DNA of 64,000 nt, taken from Spartobacteria bacterium (GTDB taxonomy: Bacteria > Verrucomicrobiota > Verrucomicrobiia > Chthoniobacterales > UBA10450). Every line of letters starts with the position of its first letter. Within the stretch, counting starts at the first letter, position 1. The DNA lies in NCBI GenBank assembly GCA_003134785.1, contig PLCN01000003.1, forward strand, positions 248,001-312,000. Reading direction: 5' to 3'. The translations under genes were made by a program, and so were the position numbers. The notes beneath the pieces were generated by a model, which ran no database searches, was not told where the DNA came from, and saw nothing but the letters and a program-made list of their open reading frames with translations. Below are positions 7,128 through 16,638 of this stretch, one piece after another.

Positions 7128-8801
7128 CTAGAGCAGAATCGAGGTCTGGTCAATCTGCTTGAGTTTGTCTACCTCGCCCTGGAGACGGAGGGCCTCTTTC
7201 TGCCACGGCTTTGCCTCGCTCGTCTTCGGCTGGATTCCAGTGACATGCCATTCTTTCCAATTCTCCTCCAGAATCCCGGTGAGTTGCTGGAAGGCGAGGC
7301 TCGTCTCGCGTTTGATCCGCCAGTATTCTTTTTCCGCAGCCGGCACCGGGAGCGTCTGCGCGTCGAGGTCCGCCCGCAGCTTATCGATCGCGGCGATCAG
7401 ATCCCGCAGTTTCTCGTTCGGGTCGTGAAGGTCGGCCCGGGTGATTTTTTGCGGGTGATAGGACTTCGCGTCCGGACTTTTGATCCAGCGCGTCGCCTGC
7501 AGTCGTTTCAAGGCCGTGACGTAGTCCGTGACCGCAGGCAGCATGTGCGTTTGTAACGCGAGCTGGTCAAAATTATTGGCGGGAGGCGAAGGAGCGGCGG
7601 TGGGTGTTGCCGCCGTGCGGGGCGCCTTCTGGATCTCGCTATTTTTCGCGTCGACCACCGCCTCGAGCCGTTTCAATTCCCGTTGCCACGGTTTCATGCT
7701 CTTCTCGTCCGGCGCCTCCGGCTGCGCCTTCCACTCGTCCCAGTTCTGCTCGATCAGGGCAAGTCTTTCCAGGCCCGCGCTGTACATCTGCTGAGCTGCG
7801 CGCCATAGCTCCAGCCGCGTCATCTCCTGCGCCGGCCAGGCGCTGGAAACGTCGATTCGTTTCGACTTCGCGTCCTCGAGGACCTTCACGATTCGCTCGG
7901 CCCTTTCCTGAACCTCCAAAGAGAATCCTCGCATCTCTTGAAGATCTTGTCGGGTCCGAGTCCGGGCCTGGTTCGGATCCTTTTTCAGTGTCTGCCAACG
8001 GGTGGCCGTGGTTTTCCGGTCCGCGTTTACCCATGATGTAATCCTCTCACTCAACAGCGCGTTCAGCGCTCCGGCCTCGCTCTTCGAATTGAGTAGCGCG
8101 CGGGCTTCTCTGGACGAGGCCCAGGATGCGTCAATAAGCCGCTGGATTTCGACCTGCCATGGTTTCAAATCGCTCTTCTCTGCCGGGAACGGGTTGGCCA
8201 CCCACTCGTCCCAGTGTTGCTCGATCAGGCCAAGGTAGTCGGAGGTCGCTACATAAACTTCGCGCGTGGTCTGCCAGGTTTCCGGTCGAGCCGCACCCGG
8301 GTCGTCGGAAAGAGTCGAGTGGGCGACTCCTTTCGCAGTGGCTTCAGCGAACACCTTCAGGATGCGATCGGCGCAGTCTCGCATCTCGCCGCTAAGCCCG
8401 CGTGGCTCTTGCAGGTTCTCGCGGGTCAGCGTCCGGATTTTCGCCGGATCCTCGGTCGCGACAGTCTGCAACCATTTCGTAGCCACCAATTTGTTGCTGA
8501 GCGTGTCCAAGGCAGCAAGCTGCTCGTGTAGTTGATGGGGCAAACCCTCGGTGGCGCTGGAGGTGCTCGAGGTGCGCGGCGGCAATTCCACGCGCGGGCC
8601 GCCCGCCATGCGGATGCCAAAAATTCCTATGCCCGAGACGACGGCGACCACGAGGAGAAAAATCCAGCCTCCGCGTGGGGCGTCCTCGGGAAGCGAACGC
8701 AAAATGCCAGGGACGATGCCGATCACACCAATCAGCATCCCGAGCTCGAGTAAAATGCTCAGGGTATTGAGCGTGGGGCTCGGCGCTTCGCCGGCCGGCA
8801 T
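7128..8801 (-). CDS. membrane protein with threefold internal repeat
   Basis: A protein of 557 residues from ATG 8801, preceded by GGAGG. Two hydrophobic segments near residues 15-35 (LLELGMLIGVIGIVPGIL) and 45-65 (GWIFLLVVAVVSGIGIFGI) anchor it. The rest is helical and made of three related blocks of about 150 residues, each with a W-x-Q/W-x-K motif, an R-x-L-Q/HD motif, and an end like LIEQHWDEW...KPWQ-E-RL (near residues 215, 385 and 530). Coiled-coil or helical-bundle structure is likely. I do not recognise the family. It lies just upstream of the decayed exported-protein gene and may have been in one transcript with it. Confidence 0.65.
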   Translation of the reverse strand: MPAGEAPSPTLNTLSILLELGMLIGVIGIVPGILRSLPEDAPRGGWIFLLVVAVVSGIGIFGIRMAGGPRVELPPRTSSTSSATEGLPHQLHEQLAALDTLSNKLVATKWLQTVATEDPAKIRTLTRENLQEPRGLSGEMRDCADRILKVFAEATAKGVAHSTLSDDPGAARPETWQTTREVYVATSDYLGLIEQHWDEWVANPFPAEKSDLKPWQVEIQRLIDASWASSREARALLNSKSEAGALNALLSERITSWVNADRKTTATRWQTLKKDPNQARTRTRQDLQEMRGFSLEVQERAERIVKVLEDAKSKRIDVSSAWPAQEMTRLELWRAAQQMYSAGLERLALIEQNWDEWKAQPEAPDEKSMKPWQRELKRLEAVVDAKNSEIQKAPRTAATPTAAPSPPANNFDQLALQTHMLPAVTDYVTALKRLQATRWIKSPDAKSYHPQKITRADLHDPNEKLRDLIAAIDKLRADLDAQTLPVPAAEKEYWRIKRETSLAFQQLTGILEENWKEWHVTGIQPKTSEAKPWQKEALRLQGEVDKLKQIDQTSILL

Positions 8802-8952
8802 CGACCTCCGGATTAAAGGTAATAGCCAGGAGGATCGTGGCCATCACCGCCGTCGTCCGTTGGCCCTTGCCTTCGCTCACAAAACCATCCTGAGATCTGC
8901 TGCCCGGAAGGGAAGGACTAAACGCGAGAAGGGTTTCCCGCCTTTCAGCCTT

Positions 8953-9942
8953 TCAGTTTTTTAATTGGATCCGTTCTCCGAGCTCGCCGCGCTCGAGACA
9001 GCCGCGGAAATATTCGATCGTCTGCACGATTCCTTCTTCGAAATGGACGCGCGGCTCCCAGCCGAGGACTTTGCGCGCGCGACCGATGTCCGGCTGGCGC
9101 ACTTTCGGATCGTCCACCGGCAGCGGTTTGTATTCGACCTGCGATTTCGTCCCGGTGATCCGGATGATCTCTTCCGCGAATTGTTTGATCGTCATCTCGC
9201 GCGGGTTCCCAATGTTCACCGGCTCGTGAAAATCGCTCATCGCCAGTTTGAAAATTCCGTCGATCAAATCCGAGACGAAACAGAAGGAGCGCGTCTGCGA
9301 TCCATCGCCAAAAATCGTGAGCGGCGTTCCGCCGAGCGCCTGCCCGATAAAGGCCGGCACCACGCGCCCATCGCGCAACCGCATCCGCGGCCCGTAAGTG
9401 TTGAAGATGCGGACGATCTTGGTGTCCATGCCGTGAAAGCGGTGGTAGGCCATCGTCATCGCCTCCGCGAAACGCTTCGCTTCATCGTAAACTCCGCGCG
9501 GCCCGATCGGGTTCACGTTGCCCCAGTAATCTTCTGTTTGCGGATGGACCAGCGGATCGCCATAACATTCCGAGGTCGAGGCCAGGAGGAACGCGGCCTT
9601 CTTCGCTTTCGCGAGACCGAGCGTGTTATGCGTGCCGAGCGCGCCGACTTTCAGCGTGGGAATCGGCAGCTCGAGATAATCGATCGGGCTGGCCGGCGAA
9701 GCGAAATGGAAAACGTAATCGAGTTTTTCTTCCGGGAGAAAAATGTAGCTCGAGACGTTGTGCTTGATGAACCGGTAATTTTCGTTCCCCGCGAGATGCG
9801 CGATATTCTTGAGATTGCCCGTGATCAGATTGTCGATTGCGATGACTTGATGCCCTTCCGCCAGGAGCCGGTCCGTGAGGTGCGATCCAAGAAAACCCGC
9901 GCCCCCTGTGACCACCGAAATTTTCTGCGAATTCGAAGCCAT
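8953..9942 (-). CDS. UDP-glucuronate decarboxylase-like SDR (NAD-dependent epimerase/dehydratase)
   Basis: A protein of 329 residues. Extended short-chain dehydrogenase: the Rossmann motif GGAGFLG begins at residue 13, the active-site Ser lies in [10 protein letters not shown], and the Tyr/Lys pair is in [32 protein letters not shown] and [18 protein letters not shown] match UDP-xylose synthase. That enzyme converts UDP-glucuronate to UDP-xylose, with bound NAD, for cell-surface polysaccharide. Length is typical of the short form. No other sugar genes are adjacent; rfbD lies 18 kb away. UDP-glucose epimerase is the main alternative but fits the motifs less well. Confidence 0.88.
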   Translation of the reverse strand: MASNSQKISVVTGGAGFLGSHLTDRLLAEGHQVIAIDNLITGNLKNIAHLAGNENYRFIKHNVSSYIFLPEEKLDYVFHFASPASPIDYLELPIPTLKVGALGTHNTLGLAKAKKAAFLLASTSECYGDPLVHPQTEDYWGNVNPIGPRGVYDEAKRFAEAMTMAYHRFHGMDTKIVRIFNTYGPRMRLRDGRVVPAFIGQALGGTPLTIFGDGSQTRSFCFVSDLIDGIFKLAMSDFHEPVNIGNPREMTIKQFAEEIIRITGTKSQVEYKPLPVDDPKVRQPDIGRARKVLGWEPRVHFEEGIVQTIEYFRGCLERGELGERIQLKN

Positions 9943-10035
9943 GTTCCGGTGTTTTTAGTTGGCGCCTCGAAAATTGCGAGCGATTTCCGTTCTTAGCGGC
10001 GTCAGCATAACATAACTCGGTGCACATACTTAATC

Positions 10036-10980
10036 GTGTTTTCAGATCCGCTGTGCGCTATATTCGAAGTCGTGATAACTGCGAAACATATTACGGAAGT
10101 CGTCACGACGGCGGATGATTTTGAGCATGAGGTCCGCGTAGGTCGCCTTTTACGTGCCCATCGAGGCAGCGAAACCTCTCATGGCGGCACGTATATCGAT
10201 CCCCTCACCAACAACCCAAGGCAATACGATTTTCGCTGGGTGTTTTGTCACCCAGATGGCTTCGCCGTAAGCTTAGCCGTTGAATGCAAGAATATTAATA
10301 GCAATTCGCCTGTCGTCGTCCGCGGACAGAAGCGAATGAGTATAGAAGCGTTTCACGATCTGATCGAATCGCGAAAAGGCGGAGGGTTCCAAACTTCCAG
10401 AGGAAACATATATCTAGACATCTCAGCAATCGGTCAAGTTCGCCGCGTCGCGGGTGATGATTCAATGTACGGTATGGGCAGTTTCGTCGGAAGAAGTATA
10501 TTGCGCATCGAGGCCTCCCAAACTCGGAGGCCTTCCGATGCCACCATCACTTACTCTCGCTCGAAGGATAAAGAAATCTATGACCGTTGGTCCCAAGCGC
10601 TTGCTTCCGCACAAGATCTCGTACTCGACGCTCGCTACTATGCGAGTCGTTTCAAAATGCCTCATGTATTTACCGCTATTATCCCCGTCGTCGTCGTTCC
10701 GGACGCCGCGCTGTGGTCAATGGAATACGACGCTGACGACGAACTAATTCACGATCCGATCAAAATTGACCAGTGTGAGTTCTACGTTGCTCGGGACATG
10801 AAAATTCCAGGTGAATTTGCAGAGTTTGCGTCCCAAACCTTCAAGTTTTCACATATTCACTTTGTTACTGTGAAGGGGTTCGAAGCATTTCTTCTCAAAG
10901 TCACCAAGGATGCAATTTGGCGGAACCGTTGCTTCAACAACAACATGATTCAGGCCGCGCTAAGCGAACGGCTAAGTTAG
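10036..10980 (+). CDS. hypothetical protein with PD-(D/E)XK nuclease-like core
   Basis: A protein of 314 residues; GTG 10036 or GTG 10072 could be the start. Residues about 27-100 show FEHEVRVGRLLRAHRG (helix with Glu), then RQYDFRWVF (Asp at a strand end) and SLAVECKNIN (the E-x-K signature), an order typical of PD-(D/E)XK restriction-type folds. The rest is mixed alpha/beta with no motif I recognise (FTAIIPVVVVPDAALW near residue 215). No methyltransferase or helicase is adjacent, so it is not an evident restriction system. Codon use is less GC-rich than in its neighbours, which fits an acquired gene. Confidence 0.6.
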   Translation: MFSDPLCAIFEVVITAKHITEVVTTADDFEHEVRVGRLLRAHRGSETSHGGTYIDPLTNNPRQYDFRWVFCHPDGFAVSLAVECKNINSNSPVVVRGQKRMSIEAFHDLIESRKGGGFQTSRGNIYLDISAIGQVRRVAGDDSMYGMGSFVGRSILRIEASQTRRPSDATITYSRSKDKEIYDRWSQALASAQDLVLDARYYASRFKMPHVFTAIIPVVVVPDAALWSMEYDADDELIHDPIKIDQCEFYVARDMKIPGEFAEFASQTFKFSHIHFVTVKGFEAFLLKVTKDAIWRNRCFNNNMIQAALSERLS

Positions 10981-11297
10981 TCAGGATTTTTCTCTCCTTC
11001 GCAGCGGCCTAGATGCATTACAGCTGTTCCTTCAAAGTGCGACGACACCGTAAGAGTGACTGGCAATAGGGTCGTCTGTGAGTTCTCGGCGACCTCCTGC
11101 GGTCTCTCTAACTCGCGCCGAAAGTCTGGGCCATAGCGAATTGCGTTTCGCCGCATCTCGTTTAATCGCGCCGTCCGCGCATCGCGCAGAAAGATATTCG
11201 TTTCTTCCGAAGTCCCGTGGTCTGGAAACCGCCTATAGAAAGAACGGCGGTTGGCAAGCGCTGCTCCTTGCGCGGAGGCTAGTGTCCTAATTTGAAT
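10981..11297. other. gene-poor stretch between the nuclease-like gene and tRNA-Cys
   Basis: About 317 bases. Open frames on both strands here have no protein-like composition. The only clear structure is a degraded copy of the palindromic repeat at 11219-11272. Confidence 0.5.
11219..11272. repeat. degraded palindromic repeat, GGCGGTTT family
   Basis: Contains GGTCTGGAAACCGCC, the spacer TATAGAAAGAAC and CGGCGGTTGGCAAGCGCTGC. It has the same spacer as the copy at 14237 and mismatched arms. Confidence 0.6.
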
Positions 11298-11372
11298 TGG
11301 AGGCGGGTGCGAGAGTCGAACTCGCTCATAGCGGTTTTGCAGACCGCGGCCTTCCCACTTGGCTAACCCGCC
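11298..11372 (-). tRNA. tRNA-Cys (anticodon GCA)
   Basis: The minus strand folds as a cloverleaf: acceptor GGCGGGT paired with ACCCGCC, D arm GCC...GGC, anticodon arm GCGGTCTGCAAAACCGC with GCA in the loop, and T arm GCGAGTTCGACTCTCGC. The discriminator is U and CCA is encoded (75 bases including CCA). The short variable loop fits class I. The stop codon of the upstream gene lies inside its first ten bases. Confidence 0.95.
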
Positions 11373-11650
11373 CGCTGTCTTGCGACAATAGTGGCGCGAA
11401 CGGCGGTATTCGGACAATCAACCGGCGGAATTTCAAGAACCGCCGTGAAGTCACCCCTATCAACGTCGCGCCAGCCATACGCACGCTTCGCTTTGGGGTG
11501 CCCTTCCAACTCGAAAACTTCAACTTCGCCTTCCCAAACTATATTTGTCTTCCAGCCTTCAACCACGATCACTGATTCCAGGGGACGCGCTGGACAACCC
11601 GCAGCCTTTTCGACCGCGCGTTGAATCTCTGGAATAGGTTCTTCGCTCAC
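11363..11650 (-). CDS. small conserved-looking protein upstream of tRNA-Cys
   Basis: A protein of 95 residues, starting MSEEPIPEIQRAVEKAAG. The core CPARPLESVIVVEGWKTNIVWEGEVEVFELEGHPKAKRAYGW looks like a compact alpha/beta domain; such small proteins are familiar to me in this group, but I know no function. Its stop codon TAG is formed by bases 8-10 of the tRNA-Cys gene (GGCGGGTTAG), so the two genes overlap by ten bases and must be separated by tRNA processing or come from different transcripts. Confidence 0.65.
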   Translation of the reverse strand: MSEEPIPEIQRAVEKAAGCPARPLESVIVVEGWKTNIVWEGEVEVFELEGHPKAKRAYGWRDVDRGDFTAVLEIPPVDCPNTAVRATIVARQRAG

Positions 11651-11731
11651 GCTTCAATCATCGCCACCAAATCCCGCCCAGTCCATGCAGAATTTATGAC
11701 GCCAGCAAAGCGGCTCTTCTGGGTTCGTTTC

Positions 11732-11800
11732 TTCCAAGGAGCGACGTCCTCCCGGACCGCGGATAGAAAGCGGCGGCGGTTTGGAAAGCGCCGCTCCTTG
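11732..11800. repeat. palindromic repeat, GGCGGTTT family
   Basis: TCCAAGGAGCGACG, a variable centre, then GGCGGCGGTTTGGAAAGC and GCCGCTCCTTG. The outer arms AAGGAGCG/CGCTCCTT pair. It lies just upstream of the TIR gene and is open in its frame, but upstream of the preferred start. Confidence 0.75.
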
Positions 11801-11878
11801 ATGCGCCTCGTCCGAAGGCGCGACTTTACCTTGATCTTGAATTCTGATTGTCTTGGGCTTTTAGCGGGCCAGCCCCCT

Positions 11879-13039
11879 GTGATTGCTATTTCATATCGCC
11901 GTGAGGATTCACTGCCTATTGCAGGCCGTCTCTATGACCGCCTCCTGGCGGAATTCGGCAAGACCGATGTCTTCATGGATTTCGATTCGATCCCGTACGG
12001 GATGGATTTTCGCACGCACATCAAGAAGACGCTCGAACGCGCTGATGTGGTCCTGGCGGTCATAGGTCCGTCCTGGACCGGTCCCCAGAGTAACTCCACG
12101 CGCAGAATTGACGATCCCAAGGACTTCGTTCGCCTGGAAATTGCGGCTACCCTGGAGCGAGGAATTCCTCTCATTCCTGTCTTAGTCAATGACACCCCCA
12201 TGCCGAAGCCCGAAGCGCTTCCGATGGAGATTGAAGGTTTGGCCTTTCGGAACGCGCTGGCCCTCGATAGTGGGATTGATTTTCACCATCACACCGATCG
12301 TTTGATCGCAAGCATTCGCCAGCTCCTGGACAAAGCCCCTAACTCTGACCGCCCGAAATACCAGAAGGAACAAGAGCGGCGCCGTCCTACTTTATCACCC
12401 ATAGCTCTCGGCTTGGTTCTGACCGGAATTGCCCTGGCGGTCATTGCCTATTTCGGCGTGGTTATGATGCGGAGCGGATCGCCTTTGACTCAAAAAGAGA
12501 ATCCGCCTGCTACCGTGGCGCCAGTCACGCCGCCTAGTATTCCCAGCCCAACGGCGTCGTTGTCCGTTCAACCAGTCATGCCGCCACCTGCTCCCAGCCC
12601 GAGCGCGCCAGTCGTTCCATCCCAGACCGATGAGGATCGAGTGCGAGAATTGATTCGAGGTTATTATCTGGCTTTCTCTCGCCACGATGTCGACGCGGTC
12701 GTGGCGAATTTTGCCGACATCGTCGATTACCAGGGTGAAGGGCTGCGCAACCGCCAGCACATTAGAGCCGAAGCCGAGGCCTATTCACGGCGTTGGGATA
12801 CGTTATCCTTCTCGGTCGGAGATATCAGCGTCTCACGAACGGGCGACAGCGACTTCGCGGCATCGTTTAGTTTCTCCTATACTGTGACGACACGCGGTTC
12901 GTCCCCGGTTACGGGATTATCCGTGAACAAATGGATGTTACACAAGGACTCTCAGGGACAACTGCGAATTGTTTTCCAGCGCGAAACCATCCAGCAAGTT
13001 CGGCAGAGCCCAGGAGATAAACGGAAGGCAAAGCCATGA
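11879..13039 (+). CDS. TIR domain - transmembrane - NTF2/SnoaL-like protein
   Basis: 386 residues from GTG 11879, chosen because the TIR domain begins at once (VIAISYRREDSLPIAGR); ATG 11801 would only add a tail from a repeat. TIR: AISYRREDS, DVFMDFDSIPYGMDF, ADVVLAVIGPSWTG, and VRLEIAATLERGIPLIPVLV, which has a Glu at the position of the TIR NADase catalytic residue. A transmembrane helix follows (IALGLVLTGIALAVIAYFGVV, about residues 176-196), then a Pro-rich linker and a C-terminal domain (RVRELIRGYYLAFSRHDVDA...) resembling NTF2/SnoaL pockets outside the membrane. This suggests ligand sensing linked to TIR signalling or NAD cleavage. That is inference; no partner gene is adjacent. Confidence 0.75.
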   Translation: MIAISYRREDSLPIAGRLYDRLLAEFGKTDVFMDFDSIPYGMDFRTHIKKTLERADVVLAVIGPSWTGPQSNSTRRIDDPKDFVRLEIAATLERGIPLIPVLVNDTPMPKPEALPMEIEGLAFRNALALDSGIDFHHHTDRLIASIRQLLDKAPNSDRPKYQKEQERRRPTLSPIALGLVLTGIALAVIAYFGVVMMRSGSPLTQKENPPATVAPVTPPSIPSPTASLSVQPVMPPPAPSPSAPVVPSQTDEDRVRELIRGYYLAFSRHDVDAVVANFADIVDYQGEGLRNRQHIRAEAEAYSRRWDTLSFSVGDISVSRTGDSDFAASFSFSYTVTTRGSSPVTGLSVNKWMLHKDSQGQLRIVFQRETIQQVRQSPGDKRKAKP

Positions 13040-13065
13040 GGCGGGCGAGTCAGAGACATTCGTTC

Positions 13066-13133
13066 TTTCCAAGGAGCGGCGGTCTCCAGACCGCCGAAAG
13101 GACCGACGGCGGTTTGGAAAGCGCCGCTCCTTG
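13066..13133. repeat. palindromic repeat, GGCGGTTT family
   Basis: The best-preserved copy: TTTCCAAGGAGCGGCGGTCT, CCAGACCGCCG, the spacer AAAGGACCGA, then CGGCGGTTTGGAAAGC and GCCGCTCCTTG. It lies between convergent genes and could end both transcripts. Confidence 0.8.
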
Positions 13134-13142
13134 TATGGCCTC

Positions 13143-14126
13143 TTACTCGGTGGACTTAATCGACGCAATGATATCGCGCTGATGTTCCAGCGCGGGTTTT
13201 TTTGTGCCTTCCGGCGCCAGGCCAAAGACATAGAAGTAATGCATCCCGTCCACGGAGAAAATCGCGAGGTCGAAAAAGAAAGGCTTCCCGTTCATCTTCC
13301 CCTGGTAGGTGGTAATGAAAGCCTTGTTCCCAGCGATCGCCATCTCACTCGGCGGCTTCGTGCATTTTAGGTCGGTGAACTTCATGTCCTTGGTGATTTC
13401 TTCGGAGCGGCGTTGCGCGAAGCCTTTCACGGTGGCATCACTGTGCATGCTCAATCCCTTGAGGGCAAAGTCCCAGAGGGTGGAAATATCTTCGCCGGTC
13501 GTGGTGGAGATGAGCAGGCTGCCATCGCCGCGAATATTCGCCTTCCAGCCTTTTGGCAGCTGGAGGGTGAACTCGGGATGGTCCTTGGGGAAACCTACTG
13601 TCCCGGCGGCGAGCGTGGAAGCAGCGATCGATGCCTTGAGCACCTTATTCCGAGTATAATCCGCGGTGCTGGTATAGTCCCGCAGGCTCACCATTAAGAA
13701 ATATCTTTTCCCGTCGAAAGAAAAGGCGGTGGCCGTGTAGAAAATCCTCAAGCCGCCTTTTTTGCCTTCGGCCTCGACGGCAAAGCCCTTGATCCTGTCG
13801 TTCAGCGATTCTTCAGCTACAGGAGAACGCTTGGTAACTTCAACCGCGAGCGAACGCATTTTGCTTTCGACATATTGTTCGACAAATTTTCTGACTGACT
13901 CGCTATCGTGTGCCTCGCTCGAAGACAATTCAATGAAAACGAAGGAGGCGAGATCTTTCGGCTCTCTCGTCCTGAGAACCATCGCGTCAGAGTCGACCTT
14001 GACGTTCATATCTTCGGGGACGGTGATGGTGAAGACAGAATCGTATTTGGGAAACGCGGCCGTCTCAGCGCAGAGGGTGCCGCTAAGAGCTAGAAGAACA
14101 AGAAGGATGGTCGTTAGCTTTCTCAT
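13143..14126 (-). CDS. exported protein with a duplicated domain
   Basis: 327 residues from the ATG at 14126 (MRKLTTILLVLLALSGTLCA, signal peptide); an upstream in-frame start adds 21 polar residues before the signal and is rejected. The mature protein has two similar halves. The first is FPKYDSVFTITVPEDMNVKV...VMVSLRDY, the second FPKDHPEFTLQLPKGWKANI...FDLAIFSVDGMHYFYV. Each starts with a FPK-F-h-P strand and ends with a phrase like FDGKRYFLMV or VDGMHYFYV. This resembles PsbP/DUF1795-type lipoprotein folds, but the match is only in style. Function unknown. Confidence 0.65.
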   Translation of the reverse strand: MRKLTTILLVLLALSGTLCAETAAFPKYDSVFTITVPEDMNVKVDSDAMVLRTREPKDLASFVFIELSSSEAHDSESVRKFVEQYVESKMRSLAVEVTKRSPVAEESLNDRIKGFAVEAEGKKGGLRIFYTATAFSFDGKRYFLMVSLRDYTSTADYTRNKVLKASIAASTLAAGTVGFPKDHPEFTLQLPKGWKANIRGDGSLLISTTTGEDISTLWDFALKGLSMHSDATVKGFAQRRSEEITKDMKFTDLKCTKPPSEMAIAGNKAFITTYQGKMNGKPFFFDLAIFSVDGMHYFYVFGLAPEGTKKPALEHQRDIIASIKSTE

Positions 14127-14236
14127 CCTTCGATTTTCCAGGAAGGGTAGCTTAAGGCAATAAGATATTTTATCGGCCTGTTCCTCCACCCAGCACCCTT
14201 GCTTTTCGAAGGCTTATTTCTTCGCGAGCGTCGATC

Positions 14237-14304
14237 TTTTCCAAGGAGCGGCAGTCCGAAGACTGCCGATAGAAAGAACGGCGGTTTGGAAAGCGCCGCT
14301 CCTT
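14237..14304. repeat. palindromic repeat, GGCGGTTT family
   Basis: TTTTCCAAGGAGCGGCAGTC and CGAAGACTGCCG, the spacer ATAGAAAGAA, then CGGCGGTTTGGAAAGC and GCCGCTCCTTG. A short partial arm (GACGGCGGTTTGGAAGCG) follows near 14311. Confidence 0.75.
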
Positions 14305-14356
14305 GATGGGGACGGCGGTTTGGAAGCGTAGCTCGTTGACAGAGCCGTAGTGGAAG

Positions 14357-16492
14357 TTACTCCGCGGGCGCGGCGGCGCCATCGAGGCAGTCGCGAATCA
14401 TTTGCGCAAGGGTGTTCAAGCGATAAGGCTTTTGGAGAAAGTTCGTGTCCGAATCCAGGACGGAATCTTCGCCGAAAAGATCGCAGCTATAGCCGCTGCT
14501 GAAAATGACCTTCAGATCGGACCGATCCTGCTGAAGACGCTCGGCTAGTTGCCGCCCGGTGAGGCCTTCCGGCATGACGAGATCGGTCACGACCAGATCG
14601 ATGCGTTTCTGATCCTTCTCCCAAATTTTCACCGCTTCCGGGCCATTACTGGCCTCCATCACCTGATAACCTTGTGTCTCCAGAAACATCTTGGCCATCT
14701 CACGAATCGTTCCCTCATCTTCCACCAGAAGGATGGTCTCGTTCCCGGTAGCTGGTTTGTGCGTCACGGCGGGCGGCGTTATCGCCGCCGGCTTGGCCTC
14801 GAAAAAGGGAAGGTAGACTTTGAATGCGGCGCCCGACCCGATCTCGCTTTCCACGGTCATCCATCCTTTATGCTGTTTGACGATGCCGTAAACCGTTGCG
14901 AGACCGAGTCCGGTCCCCTTCCCCACTTCCTTGGTCGAGAAGAATGGCTCGAAGACTTTGCTCAGATGATCCGGCTCGATGCCGCATCCAGTATCACGCA
15001 CGCTCAGGCAGACGAACCGGCCCGGGGTAACGTCCGATTCCAATTCGATCTCTCTCGCGTCCACCTGCCTCACGCTGGTGACGATGCTAAGCTCGCCTCC
15101 CTTGGGCATGGCATCGCGCGAGTTCACGGCGAGATTGAGCAGGATTTGTTCGATCATTCCGCGGTCGGCCCGGACAAACGGAGGCGGCTGCCGGAACTCG
15201 ACGTGCAGACGAATGTCTTCGCCGAGAATTCGGCCGAGCATGTTGCTCATTTGTGCGACGGTCTCATTGATATCGACGTCGGCCGCCACCATCGGATGCT
15301 GCCGGCTGAAAGTAAGGAGCTGATTCGTTAGGTTCGTAGCGCGCAGCGCAGCCGCGGAGATTTCCTGCAAGGAATCGGCTAGCTTGCCGGGAAGCTTCGC
15401 CTCCTTCATGAGGTCGGTATGACCGTGAATGACGGTAAGCAGGTTATTGAAGTCGTGAGCAATTCCACTAGCGAGCTGCCCGATGGAATTCATCTTTTGC
15501 GATTGGAGCACCTGCGCTTCGAGTCTCAGTCGCGGCGTCACATCTCTCCAACTAAGGGCGATGCCATCGCTGGTCTTACCCGCCCGGAAATCGTAGGAAG
15601 GCGAGGTGAGATCCATTCCTCGTTCCTGGCAAAGCAGGACGGATTCGCGCGCGAAGGGGTTTCCGCTTTCCGCGACGCGGACGAGCTCGTCGAATAATCC
15701 CCTCTCGTGGCAATCGGGAAATAAATCCACGATCGTTTTCGGCGCGGTCTCGGCGCCGTCTTTCGGCCGGAAACACAAGCCGGACTCGTTGATGTAATCG
15801 ATCCGGAAGGAGGAGATCTCTCCCGCCTGGTTTCGCACCTGAGCCAGAAGCGCGAATCCATCCAGCAAGGATTCGATGGAAGCGCGGAAGCGCGCCTCGC
15901 TGCGATGGAAAGCTTCGTCCGCGCGCCGGCGCTCGATCGCGTCTCGGATCGCGCGCGTCAGACCGTTCTCCCAAAGATGGCCTTTGATAAAGTAATCCTG
16001 CGCACCGGCCCGCATCGCCTTGATTCCCATCCGTTCGTCGCTCAGGCTGGTCATCACAATCACAGGCACGCTGGTCGCCGCATTTTGAATCGCCAATAAA
16101 GTATCGAGCCCCGAGCAATCGGGCAGACCGAGATCGGTCAACACCACATCAAAGAGCTTCTTAGCCAGCAATTTCGCTGCTTCGCTCACACGACCGACTG
16201 CTGTTACTTCGAATTGAGCGCTGGTAGCGCCAGCCAGCTCGGTCTCGAGCAAGAGAACGTCGCTGCGACTATCTTCAACAATCAACACGCGGATGAGCGG
16301 AGGCTTGGCGTCGTCGAGTGCGTGGCCAAACTCGAGTTGCGATCGCGCCGCGCCATTACTGCCCTGCGGGTCATTCTTAGTGCTCGTGGGGACCCGCTCG
16401 ACCACTTCCTGGTGGAGTTTCGGCGAGTCAGGCGATTTGCCGAGACCAACGAGTTGGGCAACCGGATTACCGGGACGGAGGAGAAGTGCCAT
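14357..16492 (-). CDS. hybrid sensor histidine kinase with N- and C-terminal receiver domains
   Basis: A protein of 711 residues, cytoplasmic, with no membrane helices. Order: receiver 1 ([12 protein letters not shown], phospho-Asp in [13 protein letters not shown], Lys in YFIKGHL), a PAS-like sensor part (about 200-320), HisKA with phospho-His in [20 protein letters not shown], HATPase with N-box [16 protein letters not shown] and GTGLGLATV, then receiver 2 ([31 protein letters not shown]). The HDFNNLL box is typical of NtrB-like kinases in which the last receiver takes phosphate back. It is divergent from the response regulator/kinase pair at 16639, with 146 bases between starts. The signal is unknown. 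Confidence 0.92.
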   Translation of the reverse strand: MALLLRPGNPVAQLVGLGKSPDSPKLHQEVVERVPTSTKNDPQGSNGAARSQLEFGHALDDAKPPLIRVLIVEDSRSDVLLLETELAGATSAQFEVTAVGRVSEAAKLLAKKLFDVVLTDLGLPDCSGLDTLLAIQNAATSVPVIVMTSLSDERMGIKAMRAGAQDYFIKGHLWENGLTRAIRDAIERRRADEAFHRSEARFRASIESLLDGFALLAQVRNQAGEISSFRIDYINESGLCFRPKDGAETAPKTIVDLFPDCHERGLFDELVRVAESGNPFARESVLLCQERGMDLTSPSYDFRAGKTSDGIALSWRDVTPRLRLEAQVLQSQKMNSIGQLASGIAHDFNNLLTVIHGHTDLMKEAKLPGKLADSLQEISAAALRATNLTNQLLTFSRQHPMVAADVDINETVAQMSNMLGRILGEDIRLHVEFRQPPPFVRADRGMIEQILLNLAVNSRDAMPKGGELSIVTSVRQVDAREIELESDVTPGRFVCLSVRDTGCGIEPDHLSKVFEPFFSTKEVGKGTGLGLATVYGIVKQHKGWMTVESEIGSGAAFKVYLPFFEAKPAAITPPAVTHKPATGNETILLVEDEGTIREMAKMFLETQGYQVMEASNGPEAVKIWEKDQKRIDLVVTDLVMPEGLTGRQLAERLQQDRSDLKVIFSSGYSCDLFGEDSVLDSDTNFLQKPYRLNTLAQMIRDCLDGAAAPAE

Positions 16493-16638
16493 CAGGGTCT
16501 AGTGCTCAGCCTGTTCCAGTCCACGGCTCGATAAAATCGTGCGCTCATCGAAAAATGCGTAGTTCCCCGAGCGCAATATCAGTAGTTCCCTCAAGTTCTT
16601 GGGCCGGTAATCTGCTTAGCTCCAAGCTAGTCTCACCT

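Noticed and set aside
8965-9996. 343-codon plus-strand frame opposite the UDP-glucuronate decarboxylase gene
   Set aside because: The opposite strand has all SDR motifs; this frame is a GC-driven shadow.
11621-11878. N-terminal extension of the TIR protein
   Set aside because: It runs through the palindromic repeat at 11732 and into the region overlapping the divergent small gene; the TIR domain begins at 11879.
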